Below are positions 17,333 through 26,629 of a stretch of DNA of 64,000 nt, piece by piece. The notes beneath the pieces were generated by a model, which worked only from the letters and a program-made list of their open reading frames with translations, searched no databases and was not told the origin of the DNA. Position 1 is the first letter of the stretch. The number at the start of each line of letters is the position of its first letter. This DNA is from an uncultured Eubacteriales bacterium (GTDB lineage: Bacteria; Bacillota; Clostridia; Christensenellales; UBA1242): the NCBI GenBank assembly GCA_948695535.1, contig CAPRTS010000005.1, positions 1 to 64,000 on the forward strand, given 5' to 3'. The position numbers were made by a program, and so were the translations under genes.

Positions 17333-19048
17333 TTACACAATGTATTGTAGTTTTGGGACGCTAACCCCCTTCTCCTGTGCCAACAATGTATTATCATTTT
17401 CAGCACAGGGTAACCGATTATTTTTTACTAACAAATCGTTAGTTATTTCTAAATTAAAGTTTCTGCTATATTCGTTAGGAATCGCATTGACATAAATTTC
17501 GATATGGTTTTGATAAACAACTACTTTATTCAAGAAAGATTGTAGAATTATTTTTCGAACACTAAATTCCACAGTATTGTCTAATAACATCGCCCTAACC
17601 TGATTAATTTGTTGTTGTAATTTATTTTTATCGACTTGTAGATTACCTAATTTTTTTTGTTCGTTTTGTAACTTAATGGTTAGGTCATTCTTTTCGTTTT
17701 CTAAAATCTGCAAACGGTCATTTAGGGCATCACTATAATGTCCTGCCGCGATGACGCCAACAATGTTTTGAATTTGGGTATTAGTTGACTCAATTTTGGC
17801 TACTAAATGGTCCATGTGTTGTTGGTCTTTATGTTCACGAAGAAATTGGTTATACTCATCAAAAATTTTATCGACAAGATGCGGGTCAGATAATAACTCA
17901 ACCACTTTATTAACCACGATTTTTTCTATCTTATCACGGCGGATAGAAGTATTATGACAGTAATCGTTTTTTAGTTCCCCGCGAACATACTTCCCATTGT
18001 TGGTGCATTTATAATAAATGTAGTCGACACCACCCTTAGTTTTCTTCCAACCATGATACGGCTTGCCGCATTCCCCACAAATAATTTTGCCACTAAGTAA
18101 ATATTCTTCAGTTACATTACTGGGGCTACGGTGAACCCGTTGTTGCAAAATACATTGCACCTTATCAAAAGTTTCCCTACTGATAATTTGCGGTAGTCCA
18201 CCATTGATACGAATAATGTCTTGCTGGTTATTTTCCACCCAGACATATTTACCAGAACGACTCAAGGTCTTTTTCTTTTGGTTAAAAATATATGTTCCTG
18301 TATATCTTTCATTGCGTAAAATGTAATCAATCAAAGTGCCACGCTTGAATGGCCGCCCTTTGGCATCCGTGTACCCCAACTCATTCAAATGGTGCATTAT
18401 TTCAAAACGGGTCTTCCCTTGTAAAGTTAAGTTAAACATTAGTTTAACTGCTTCCGCCTGAGTGGGCTCAATCACCGTATTATGTAATACTGTGCCTTTT
18501 TTACTATATACTGGCACACCATTTTCCATACGCGGAACGCGTTGATAACCATAAGGTGGCGTACTCCCATTACACCAACATTTATAAGCATTCTCTTTCA
18601 AACCTTTCATCGTTTCCCGAGCAAGATTTGACGAAAAATATTCCGCCATAGCTTCCAGCACCGAAACCATAATCTTGCTTTCAACCGAGTCATCAATACG
18701 CTCTAAAACAGAAATTAGTTTGACACCATTTTTTAATAACTCAAATCGGACACCGGTACTGACTTGCGTATTGCGTGCGAAACGATCGAGTTTATGGACA
18801 ATCACTTTGTTAAAAAGTCCCTGACGGCTATCCCTTATCATTTGCTGAAAACTAGGACGATTATCGGTTGTTCCCGAAATGCCTTCATCAACATACCAAT
18901 GGTTGATGGTCCAACCTTGACTATCGGCATACTCTTGTATCGCCCGCTTTTGGGCGTCAATACTCTCTTCACGTTGATTACTGCTACTAAAACGACAATA
19001 ACCTACGACGTAATCTTTGTTAATTATTTTTGTTCCCATGTTCTGCAT
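17333..19048 (-). CDS. Large serine recombinase
   Basis: 571 residues. The N-terminal resolvase domain contains YCRFSSSNQREESIDAQ with the catalytic Ser, and HKLDRFARN with the conserved Arg. A recombinase domain follows, then a zinc ribbon (CGECGKPYHGW ... YYKC ... C, about residues 325-365) and a long coiled coil (about 400-480). This is the layout of integrases of phages and of integrative and mobilisable elements. Starts at residue 1 and at the Met four codons later are both possible; AGGAG lies 3 and 12 nt upstream respectively. It is probably the recombinase of the accessory segment in 13-24 kb, but no att sites were found by eye. Confidence 0.9.
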   Translation of the reverse strand: MQNMGTKIINKDYVVGYCRFSSSNQREESIDAQKRAIQEYADSQGWTINHWYVDEGISGTTDNRPSFQQMIRDSRQGLFNKVIVHKLDRFARNTQVSTGVRFELLKNGVKLISVLERIDDSVESKIMVSVLEAMAEYFSSNLARETMKGLKENAYKCWCNGSTPPYGYQRVPRMENGVPVYSKKGTVLHNTVIEPTQAEAVKLMFNLTLQGKTRFEIMHHLNELGYTDAKGRPFKRGTLIDYILRNERYTGTYIFNQKKKTLSRSGKYVWVENNQQDIIRINGGLPQIISRETFDKVQCILQQRVHRSPSNVTEEYLLSGKIICGECGKPYHGWKKTKGGVDYIYYKCTNNGKYVRGELKNDYCHNTSIRRDKIEKIVVNKVVELLSDPHLVDKIFDEYNQFLREHKDQQHMDHLVAKIESTNTQIQNIVGVIAAGHYSDALNDRLQILENEKNDLTIKLQNEQKKLGNLQVDKNKLQQQINQVRAMLLDNTVEFSVRKIILQSFLNKVVVYQNHIEIYVNAIPNEYSRNFNLEITNDLLVKNNRLPCAENDNTLLAQEKGVSVPKLQYIV

Positions 19049-19699
19049 TTGCTCCTTTATCTTGATTTAAGTTAAACAATAATTCGTAGAATGGACATAA
19101 ATTCGGCGGTTCGGGATTGTCAATTCATACTTGTTCATCGATGTCCTGTGTCATCTTTTTGTTAATGGTAATTTTAATTTGCTGTCACATTATTTTCCCC
19201 TTTTACTTTCTTTCAGATTTTATAATTATTAAAATTAATTATCCCTACCGCAAAGTTTAAAATATTACCCTTGCAGATGTTTTATATTACAGTCGAATTA
19301 AGCAAAGGCAACCCCGTTTCCCACACGCCATTTGGCTGGAATTAATTTTAATAATGTTAAAATCTGCAAGTTTTTTAATTTTGCTATTCGCCGCTTTGGG
19401 GAAATTTTTCATACGGGTGTCTTGCGTACCATAAATTTATTTTACAGTACCAAATTTACCCCTTTACCCGACCTGTATCTACACAATAAAAAAGACAACT
19501 ACCTTTTATCGTAGTTGTCTTACCTTATTTATAAACCGCGCATAATCCTTGCAAAATCGCGCTATATTAAACGAAATGCCTGTCTGTTGATAAATCTATT
19601 GCCTAGACGGATTTGCAGTTACATTTACACTGTTCTGATTATTGCTAGTCCTTTAATTCTCTTTATATCCCTATACCACATTAGCAAAAGAATACATAA
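19049..19699. other. Gene-free stretch
   Basis: AT-rich sequence between the serine recombinase and the small protein gene. Apart from the terminator hairpin at 19491-19521 I see no supportable gene or repeat in it. Confidence 0.5.
19491..19521 (-). terminator. Intrinsic terminator
   Basis: AAGACAACTAC pairs with GTAGTTGTCTT around an eight-base loop; on the minus strand a TTTTTATT run follows. It would end transcripts coming from the genes at 19700-23173. Confidence 0.65.
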
Positions 19700-19936
19700 T
19701 CAACAGGCATCATTCATAATTTCGTTTACAATTTTTTCAATAGTTTCTTCATCATTGTCAGGTAATCTTTTAATAACTAGTGCAATAATTTCTTCTATTT
19801 CATATTTATAGGCGTCATGCATCCTAGTGACCATCTTGTCACCATCTTCTTCTAGCTCATCTTTGATGGCACCAATATCGTATAAGATTTGGGTTATTTC
19901 TTCTTTTAAAGCCTCATAGTCCTTCGGGTAACTCAT
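19700..19936 (-). CDS. Small acidic helical protein (78 aa)
   Basis: 78 residues, mostly helical and acidic (for example DELEEDGDKM and DNDEETIEKIVNEI), without membrane segments. An AGGAG site precedes the ATG. It lies 65 nt downstream of the BspA-like membrane protein gene on the same strand and ahead of a terminator, so it may be the last gene of that operon. Family not recognised. Confidence 0.6.
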   Translation of the reverse strand: MSYPKDYEALKEEITQILYDIGAIKDELEEDGDKMVTRMHDAYKYEIEEIIALVIKRLPDNDEETIEKIVNEIMNDAC

Positions 19937-20001
19937 TTTTAATTTTTCTCCTTTTTTATTTTTGATTTTATAAATTTATTTTTAATTTACATTACGCTAT
20001 G

Positions 20002-21708
20002 TCATCCTTTATACCCCCACACCTCTGTGGCATCACAACCACTTTTCCAACTTGAACTCCACCCACTCGGTTTCGAATCTGCTTCGCAATAGATTGTGAT
20101 TAAATTTATACAATCATCAAAGGCATCATTATCAATACTTTTGACACTACTCGGAATAACGATTGAACTCAAACTAATACAGTTGCTAAATGCGTAACCA
20201 CCAATACTAACACTCTCTGGATAGCCACTCCAATCATCCCAGTGTTGGAGTTGGATGGTTACTAATCTCAACTTTGAGCAATTAGCGAACGCCCAATCAC
20301 CAATACTTTCAACTGTGGTAGGAATGGTAATTGATTTTAAACTTGTGCAATAACGAAATGCTCCAGAGCCAATAGTGTGGAGACCACTTATGGTCCTTGA
20401 CACAATATCAACTGCAACTTCAATGTTTATTGAAGTTAAATTTTCACAATAAAAAAAGACATAATTTCCAATACTAATAACATTATGCGGGATTGTTATT
20501 TCGGTCAAAGCGGAACATTCACAAAACGCGTAATCGCCAATATATGTTATACTATATGGCAAGGTAATTGAACTTAACCCAGTACAATAATAAAACGCAT
20601 AATCACCAATACTTTCGACACTATTTGGAATGGTTATTGAACTTAGATTTCTGCAATTGCTGAAAGCATAATTACCGATACTGGTAACCGTGTTAGGAAT
20701 TATGGTATTCATGCAGCCATAGATCAAACTGTTGCTATCAACATCAATGATACCATTGATTTCATTGCCTAAATTATCTTGGCTGGTATACACGGTATTA
20801 TTTGGATACACCTTAATCGTAGCCAATTGCGTGCATTGTTCAAATGCTTGATTACCAATACTGGAGACAGTACTGGATATAATCACCTCGGTCAAAGAAT
20901 AGCAGTTTTGAAATGCGTAGGCCCCAATGCAGACAAAATTATCTGGTATAACAATTTTTTCAATATTGCTGTTATGTCTGAATGCCATGGTGCTGATTGA
21001 TGTAATTGGATAATTATTGTAAGATTGCGGTAAAGTAATTTCCGTTGCGTCACCATTATATTCAGTAATTTCGTAGGACACGTTATCGTTATTTAATTCT
21101 AATCCAAATACCCTAGCAATATCTACACCTTCCCATTGGTTAGTGTCAGTATTGCCAGTATTGCCATTATTACCTGAACCTTGGTTACCTGACGAAGAGG
21201 ATGTTGCCCGTTTGATTAAAACATCTTGGTTGTTATACCGCTTAAAACCACCTTGATTAAAATCAATTTCCGTAATTCGGAAATAGATATTCATATCGTC
21301 ATACTCGGTATCCCATACTGGAATATTTTCAGCACGCTCAACTTGCACATTCCAAGTCGAACTATTATCGGCTTTCAAAAACCCAGTAAGCTCAACATTA
21401 CCCCTAAACAATTGTTCATTATTATTCGCATTTTTTACAGTCATAATGCCATAAAGACCGACGATGTCTTTAGTGCTATTATTTGTTATCTTAAACTTAA
21501 AATTGCTAACGTTATAACCAAGTAGATTAGCAATGTTAGATTTATCAGTTACTTCGACATCAAATAGTTTTGAATCATAAATAGCGTCTTCTTTGGCTTG
21601 TTCTCTAGCGTCTAACATGGGTTGAACAACATTGATATAAACAGCAATCGGCGTAATAATCGTAAACAGAATTGTGATGATCATCAAAAATTTACAAAAT
21701 TTTCTCAT
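20002..21708 (-). CDS. Membrane-anchored BspA-like leucine-rich repeat protein
   Basis: 568 residues. A membrane segment at about 5-28 (FLMIITILFTIITPIAVYI) anchors or exports it and there is no lipobox. Residues about 45-160 look like a beta-sandwich domain of the FxxxDxxV type often found in extracellular proteins (LLGYNVSNFKFKITNNS). A Ser/Gly/Asn-rich linker (SSSSGNQGSGNNGNTG) leads to about ten BspA-type LRR units such as ITIPNSVESIGDYAF. AGGAGG lies 7 nt before the ATG and overlaps the stop of the upstream gene, so the two are cotranscribed and probably act together. Confidence 0.83.
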   Translation of the reverse strand: MRKFCKFLMIITILFTIITPIAVYINVVQPMLDAREQAKEDAIYDSKLFDVEVTDKSNIANLLGYNVSNFKFKITNNSTKDIVGLYGIMTVKNANNNEQLFRGNVELTGFLKADNSSTWNVQVERAENIPVWDTEYDDMNIYFRITEIDFNQGGFKRYNNQDVLIKRATSSSSGNQGSGNNGNTGNTDTNQWEGVDIARVFGLELNNDNVSYEITEYNGDATEITLPQSYNNYPITSISTMAFRHNSNIEKIVIPDNFVCIGAYAFQNCYSLTEVIISSTVSSIGNQAFEQCTQLATIKVYPNNTVYTSQDNLGNEINGIIDVDSNSLIYGCMNTIIPNTVTSIGNYAFSNCRNLSSITIPNSVESIGDYAFYYCTGLSSITLPYSITYIGDYAFCECSALTEITIPHNVISIGNYVFFYCENLTSINIEVAVDIVSRTISGLHTIGSGAFRYCTSLKSITIPTTVESIGDWAFANCSKLRLVTIQLQHWDDWSGYPESVSIGGYAFSNCISLSSIVIPSSVKSIDNDAFDDCINLITIYCEADSKPSGWSSSWKSGCDATEVWGYKG

Positions 21709-21718
21709 TATTAGCCTC

Positions 21719-23173
21719 CTACTTGACCTTAAATAATCCTTTTTCTTCTACGGTCAATGGTGCCATGTTATTTTTTGCAAGATAATTTTCAACCTGGTCT
21801 AATTTCTCATCTAGCAATGATTGATAAATCGTTTTTTCTTTTTTCGCCCACAATTTTTTATAAACCACATAACCAACAATTGAAGGAGTCATCGAAATAA
21901 TACCCAACCACACACCATAAACATTCATAAGAATAAATGGAAACGCTATCGCAAGCCCCATCGATAATAAAGACAGTAAGATTGATATCATTCCGTATTT
22001 TCTGGATTGTTTATTGGTAACAGCGGTTACCCCATTTTCGACAGAAGGGAAATTACCCATTAGTCCAAACCGCGTTGCAAAAGAACATGCTTCGTATTCT
22101 GTTCCATTTTTTTCGTAAGGCATAACATATTCAGGAACGATGCAATATTTAGTACTGATAATACGGTGCGAAAAATTTGTTCTAATATCTTTAATATGCT
22201 TACCAGGAAAATGAATTTGATTTTTTGCTCGCTCTTTGGCTTTATGAATAATTGTTGCGGTTGCCACTGGTGAAGGCGTGGCAAATTGCATTTCCAGTCC
22301 ACTATCTTCGAACTTAATCGCATCTGCGTCTAAGTCACAGCCCGCAATTAAATCGTCAAAATATGATTCTTCGTTGTTCGCGAAAGTGCCTTTTATACCG
22401 ATACTTAAAGTTGCGTCTGTGGAAACATTACCGTTATAAGGTTGCCAATCAGTGACAGTGCGTTCTTTAATGACTCTCCGCTTAACCCACATTTTAAGGT
22501 CGGAGTCCCACTTCTGTTCGTAATCTTCATATTGTTCTACGCGGTCATATCCAATCGACGCAGAATAACTTCCGTCAACATGGATTGCGCAAACCATAAA
22601 TTGCGGATAGTTAATGTAGATTTCTTTAAACTTACTTTCTAAAATGTTGGTCGGCGTGTCTTTGATAGCAGCAAGATTAATTAACGCTTTTCGTTTAAAT
22701 TCAGCTTCATCGTAATTGGTTTTCATGACATAGTAAGGCGAATCAATTTCTGCTTTATCGTTAACTATATTGATTTTAACTGGCGGTGTATTCACCGGTT
22801 TTTTAATTATGACTCTCGCCCCGCAATGCTTACACATACCGAATGTATCGTTTAATATTTGGATTGCGGTTGACCCACAACTTTCACATACGACATTGGA
22901 CTTTGTTTCAGGCATAACATTTTGTGCAACATTTACCACAATATTTGAATTAGCAGATTCACTCTTTGTGTCTTGTACTTGTGGTTGTACCTGAGATTGT
23001 TTTTCTTTTGCAATTAATTCTAATAATTTTTTAAGTTTATCTTCTAATGATTCTAGATTATTTACAGGATTTGCTGGCGATACATTATTTGCGGTATTGC
23101 TTGACAATTTCGCATTATCAGGTTTAAGTCCTAACGCTTTATCAAGCATATCATCAAGATTATCATTAGCCAT
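21719..23173 (-). CDS. Zinc-ribbon membrane protein of unknown function
   Basis: 484 residues from the start MANDNLDD, which has a perfect GGGAGG site 7 nt upstream. A disordered N-terminus and a helical stretch (LEDKLKKLLELIAKEKQ) precede a zinc ribbon, CESCGS ... CKHCGARV, at about 100-130. A long soluble domain follows, and two hydrophobic segments near residues 400-450 (ISILLSLLSMGLAIAFPFIL and WLGIISMTPSIVGYVVY) place the protein in the membrane with the zinc ribbon probably in the cytoplasm. It is the first gene of a two- or three-gene operon with the BspA-like protein. I do not know the family. Confidence 0.75.
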   Translation of the reverse strand: MANDNLDDMLDKALGLKPDNAKLSSNTANNVSPANPVNNLESLEDKLKKLLELIAKEKQSQVQPQVQDTKSESANSNIVVNVAQNVMPETKSNVVCESCGSTAIQILNDTFGMCKHCGARVIIKKPVNTPPVKINIVNDKAEIDSPYYVMKTNYDEAEFKRKALINLAAIKDTPTNILESKFKEIYINYPQFMVCAIHVDGSYSASIGYDRVEQYEDYEQKWDSDLKMWVKRRVIKERTVTDWQPYNGNVSTDATLSIGIKGTFANNEESYFDDLIAGCDLDADAIKFEDSGLEMQFATPSPVATATIIHKAKERAKNQIHFPGKHIKDIRTNFSHRIISTKYCIVPEYVMPYEKNGTEYEACSFATRFGLMGNFPSVENGVTAVTNKQSRKYGMISILLSLLSMGLAIAFPFILMNVYGVWLGIISMTPSIVGYVVYKKLWAKKEKTIYQSLLDEKLDQVENYLAKNNMAPLTVEEKGLFKVK

Positions 23174-23226
23174 AAAAATGCCTCCCATAACGAGAGGCAT
23201 AGTCCAAAACTACGAACTCCCGTTGC

Positions 23227-23319
23227 GGTCAGGCAATTTATCCCATAAGAACAGGGTGGTCGTTCGTTGTTTGGCGAAACAAAAAACCGTCCTTATGGTT
23301 AATATTAAATTGCCTGACC
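23227..23319. repeat. Long nested inverted repeat (14-bp perfect arms)
   Basis: GGTCAGGCAATTTA at 23227-23240 and its exact complement at 23306-23319. Inside, CCATAAG pairs with CTTATGG, and TGTTTggcgAAACA forms a central hairpin. It lies between the zinc-ribbon gene and the Rep-like gene. It may be a replication-linked palindrome, a small transposable repeat or an RNA structure. Confidence 0.7.
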
Positions 23320-23523
23320 TACGATAGATTACCGACATTTTCATTTTTAGTCAATAGTAAATATTAAGCAATCTTCATTAAAGCATACTCCACCCCATTC
23401 TAATAAATTTAGCTCTACTTATTACCAGTTATAAAAAACAAAAAAGGACTGCTCGTTCGAAACAGCCCTTTTGCATACTTTCATTTTTTATAATTATTAA
23501 AATAATTATAACATCAATTCATT

Positions 23524-24360
23524 TTAGACACGCTTAATGCTTTCAAAAAGTATATCATCTTGATTAATAATTTCGTCAACCTTATTCATATCGACATTTT
23601 CAACGAACATATCGTCAATCAACTGGTATTCCCCATAATGATGCTTATTAGTATTAACTCTTGCCTTATTAGCAAAAGCATCATCTCGCAATTGTTTTAC
23701 TTCATTAAGACTTAAATTTTTACATATTTCTTTGCGGGTATACCTTGGTAAATCGCGACTAGCATTAATAAACTTTGCGCCAACTGGAAATTTAGTATAC
23801 TTTTTTGCATCATCTCCAAGTTCTGGGAAAACTTTCACATTATGCTCTTCGTATGTCGTTATATAATATAAACAACCTTTCGCACCTTTATGCCATAAGG
23901 GTTGCATATCGATATGTCCATGCATTCAGTTCTTTTTTAACCATGCACGCTCAAAATGCGGTGTTGTTTCAGGAAAAAACAAAATCAAATGACAATGATA
24001 AAGGTTGTCACTGTTTTCACTACATTCTATTGCCGAAATGTATTTTACACCAGGGTGATGATACCGCAATAATGAAATAAAATTTTTGACTTCTTTTTTA
24101 AAGTCATTAAACGACATTTCATCGTGATTGGTAAGTGTCCAAAAAGCACACTTATCGCGTTCTACATTAACATTGGCGAAATTTTCGCGATATCTCTTCA
24201 ATGTCTTAATGTAATTTTTAGTCAATAAATATGGGTAGTCTTGATTTACTTTTTTACGATCCCATGTTGTATGACATTTTCTATTAGCAAACGGGTTAAA
24301 GCCATTACGTTTAACCATATATGAACTTTCGCCCGTCTGCAATAACTTATATGTTATCAT
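23524..24360 (-). pseudogene. HUH endonuclease / rolling-circle Rep-like gene interrupted by TGA
   Basis: Two collinear frames in the same phase: residues 1-144 (24360-23929) and 133 more (23925-23524), separated only by a TGA codon at 23926-23928. The upstream part has NLYHCHLILFF, a His-x-His pair like the HUH metal site of Rep and relaxase proteins; the downstream part continues with MHGHIDMQPL and GCLYYITTY, where the family usually has W-x-HG-x-V-D-x-Q. The TGA stands where a Trp is expected, so a TGG to TGA nonsense change is the simplest reading. Four other Trp codons in the gene are TGG. Probably a relic of a small plasmid or phage. Confidence 0.7.
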
Positions 24361-24927
24361 CTTAACTTATCCTTTTAAAAAATTTACATAAAAAGTTGTA
24401 TCCGCCACCGTTTGCTGGTGGGATATTGGTAACTGTATTTAATTGCCAAAGTTCACTTCCATACAGGGAAAAATAGACATGCATTAAGATGTGTCGAAAA
24501 AATTGACACATTGGGTATAAAATAAAAAAAGTTTAGAATTGTGGTTGATGTATATAAATACAGTAACTTTTTGGAAAAACGCGTGGTAATTATAAAAAAG
24601 TATAACTTCTATGCCAAAGAATTAATTTTAATAATAATATAAAATAAATAAAAATTATTTTAATAAATAATAACTCAGAGAGCGTAATAATACTATTACA
24701 TCAAGTTTAGATATAACTTAATAATTCACATGGGTATAATATCTTGCTACCCCTTTTACACAATCTGTGCGTAAGACTTCTTTTTTATCAATAATGACAA
24801 CCGCAACTAGGAATTGAAACAACTGCTCTTTTAAAGATAAAAAATTGTTAAAATTAGTGCTTTTTGTAGGAACAAAAGCACTATTTTCGATTTTTCCACA
24901 TATGGTTGCCAGGGAGATTTGTTTTGG
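24361..24927. other. AT-rich gene-free stretch upstream of the Rep-like remnant
   Basis: No supportable gene. A small hairpin of CCACC with GGTGG is present near 24400-24422 just ahead of the Rep-like gene, which could be part of an old replication origin. The rest is strongly AT-rich. Confidence 0.4.
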
Positions 24928-25000
24928 GACGGGAGATGGGAATCGAACCCACGCATAACGGAGCCACAATCCGTTGCCTTACCACTTGGCTACACCCGTC
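24925..25000 (-). tRNA. tRNA-His (GTG)
   Basis: Full cloverleaf on the minus strand. The anticodon loop TTGTGGC gives anticodon GTG. The extra 5' G at position -1, typical of histidine tRNAs, is encoded (25000) and faces C73. CCA is encoded at the 3' end (24925-24927). One acceptor position appears to be U:U. Confidence 0.93.
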
Positions 25001-25048
25001 ATAACCGACATTACAGTTTACTGCAATGCCGGGAGATAAGCAAGACCC

Positions 25049-25612
25049 TTACGCCCGATCGACGTATGCCCCCGTACGCGTGTCCACCCGAATTTTGTCG
25101 CCGTTATTAACAAACATCGGGACTTTGGTTTCAATGCCACTGCTTAACTTGGCACTCTTTAACGCGTTGCGCGCCGTATCACCCGCCACACTGGGTTCGG
25201 TTTCGGCCACCGTCAAAACCACGAAGGTCGGCGGGACGATGCTGGCAATTTTACCGTCAATATAGTTAAAAGTACAAACGATGGGTTCGGCGTTTTCGTC
25301 GTTGTACTTTAAGGCTGTTGCGCATAAATCGCGGTTAACGGGAACGTCTTCAAAAGTTTCCATGTCCATAAAGTGGACGATTTCGCCGTCCGCATAGGAG
25401 AATTGTAATTCTTTCTTTTCGATTTCGACTTCTTCCAATACGGGATTACCTTTAAAGTTTTCCACACTGATGGCCCCAGTTTTAATGTTTCTAATTTTGG
25501 CGCTGATGGCGGCCGCCAAACGGGGTTGTTGACGGAACTCGTAGTCGATGACTTCGTACACGGTACCGTTCATTTTGAACAACTTACCCGGTCTTAAACT
25601 TTTTGCTTCCAT
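25049..25612 (-). CDS. efp: Translation elongation factor P, variant loop
   Basis: 187 residues, the family length, covering the KOW-like N-domain and two OB domains (for example SYADGEIVHFMDMETFEDV and the C-terminal VRVDTRTGAY-type end, here IRVDTRTGAYVDRA). EF-P relieves ribosome stalling at polyproline. In most Bacillota the loop that reaches the peptidyl-transferase centre reads KPGKGAA with a modified or bare Lys; here the aligned stretch is QQPRLAAA, with Arg in the Lys place. This recalls Arg-type EF-P and EfpL proteins, but the exact loop is unusual. A promoter with its -10 only 7 nt before the ATG suggests a leaderless mRNA. Confidence 0.9.
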   Translation of the reverse strand: MEAKSLRPGKLFKMNGTVYEVIDYEFRQQPRLAAAISAKIRNIKTGAISVENFKGNPVLEEVEIEKKELQFSYADGEIVHFMDMETFEDVPVNRDLCATALKYNDENAEPIVCTFNYIDGKIASIVPPTFVVLTVAETEPSVAGDTARNALKSAKLSSGIETKVPMFVNNGDKIRVDTRTGAYVDRA

Positions 25613-25619
25613 AACTGCT

Positions 25620-25648
25620 ATTTTAGCACGCCGTTACCCGTTTGTCGA
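25620..25648 (-). promoter_or_regulatory. Promoter of efp, leaderless type
   Basis: On the minus strand, -35 TCGACA, a 17-nt spacer, -10 TAAAAT, then 7 nt to the ATG. There is no Shine-Dalgarno sequence. Confidence 0.6.
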
Positions 25649-25662
25649 CAATTTTTATAAAG

Positions 25663-26625
25663 TTAAAATTTGTGCGAATAATCCTGTGGCCCTTTTTTAG
25701 CATCATCTTTTGCAACCCCGTTAATAAAGGGCACTGCTACTTTGAACAATTTTTCCATAATCTGTTTCAATGGCGCCATCGCCAAGAAACTATCCAAGAT
25801 TTTCTGCATACCCAAGATCATCAACGGTTGCGTCCACTGCTGGTCGCCGATTGCTTCCACAACGGCCACAGTCGTATAAAGCAAACTTTTATTCATGTTG
25901 CTGGCAATATCCAACATCGTACCAATCGTGTCGGCGGATTCGTTAGCGTCTTTAACGGTGTTAACGTAACGCGCCAATTTCAACACTAACGTACTGCCCG
26001 ACGCCAATAGCATTTGGTCTACCGCCGCATTAGCCGCTTGCATCATGGGCACCACTGACTTAATCCGTTTACACTTTTTCCAAACATTATTCAAAACCAC
26101 CGTGTTAATCGGGTCGCCTTCTTGCCATTTCACTTGCGGGCGTTTTTGCTTGCTGTACTCAACAGTAACGTCCCTACCATAAGCATCTTTTTCCTTTTTC
26201 ACTTTGGTAGTTTTCAGTTTATAGTCTTCATCACTATCTTGATCAGCATCTTGACGTTCGCGACGCCATTGCTCTTCGGCTTCGCCGTCATCGTCATCAT
26301 CACCCTCGTCGTCCCAATCTTCAATGGTATCAACGTCTTCGTCCGCGTCGGGCTTGGTTTCGTCGTCTTCGTCTGCTTCGTTGTTTTGGCCAAATTGACT
26401 GGAATACGGGTCTGCCCCCGCGTAGTTAGTAAAGTCATCACTAAAATTGTTATTCGGTTGGTAATCAGCGTCAGTCAGTTCGGGGGAAGCCTCATAATCG
26501 TAATTGTAATTAAGATCAAGGTCGGGGTCAACGCCAGTACCGTGCGGATTCAGTTCAAAGGCACGGTCTTCCGCCGCTTGCCGTTCGCGTTCGGCGATAC
26601 TTGTGTCGTTCGTTTCCCCTGCCAT
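25663..26625 (-). CDS. Acidic-domain hypothetical protein
   Basis: 320 residues in two parts. Residues 1-130 are disordered and extremely acidic (NEADEDDETKPDADEDVD and DEGDDDDDGEAEE). The remaining part has a basic linker (KTTKVKKEKDAYGRDVTVEY) and a helical domain without membrane segments (MMQAANAAVDQMLLASGSTL ...). The helical part slightly resembles domains of large secretion-associated proteins but I do not recognise it. It starts 4 nt after the HAD hydrolase gene and lies upstream of efp on the same strand, although efp has its own promoter-like site. Confidence 0.65.
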   Translation of the reverse strand: MAGETNDTSIAERERQAAEDRAFELNPHGTGVDPDLDLNYNYDYEASPELTDADYQPNNNFSDDFTNYAGADPYSSQFGQNNEADEDDETKPDADEDVDTIEDWDDEGDDDDDGEAEEQWRRERQDADQDSDEDYKLKTTKVKKEKDAYGRDVTVEYSKQKRPQVKWQEGDPINTVVLNNVWKKCKRIKSVVPMMQAANAAVDQMLLASGSTLVLKLARYVNTVKDANESADTIGTMLDIASNMNKSLLYTTVAVVEAIGDQQWTQPLMILGMQKILDSFLAMAPLKQIMEKLFKVAVPFINGVAKDDAKKGPQDYSHKF

Positions 26626-26629
26626 TACT

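Noticed and set aside
23524..24360. Recoding of TGA as Trp in this genome
   Set aside because: Other genes in the window use TGG for Trp and end properly with TGA (array copy 2 and the deacetylase at 27311-28165), so a standard code with one nonsense mutation is simpler.
24919..25110. Plus-strand frame with WESNPRI across tRNA-His
   Set aside because: This is the well-known antisense translation of a tRNA, not a protein.
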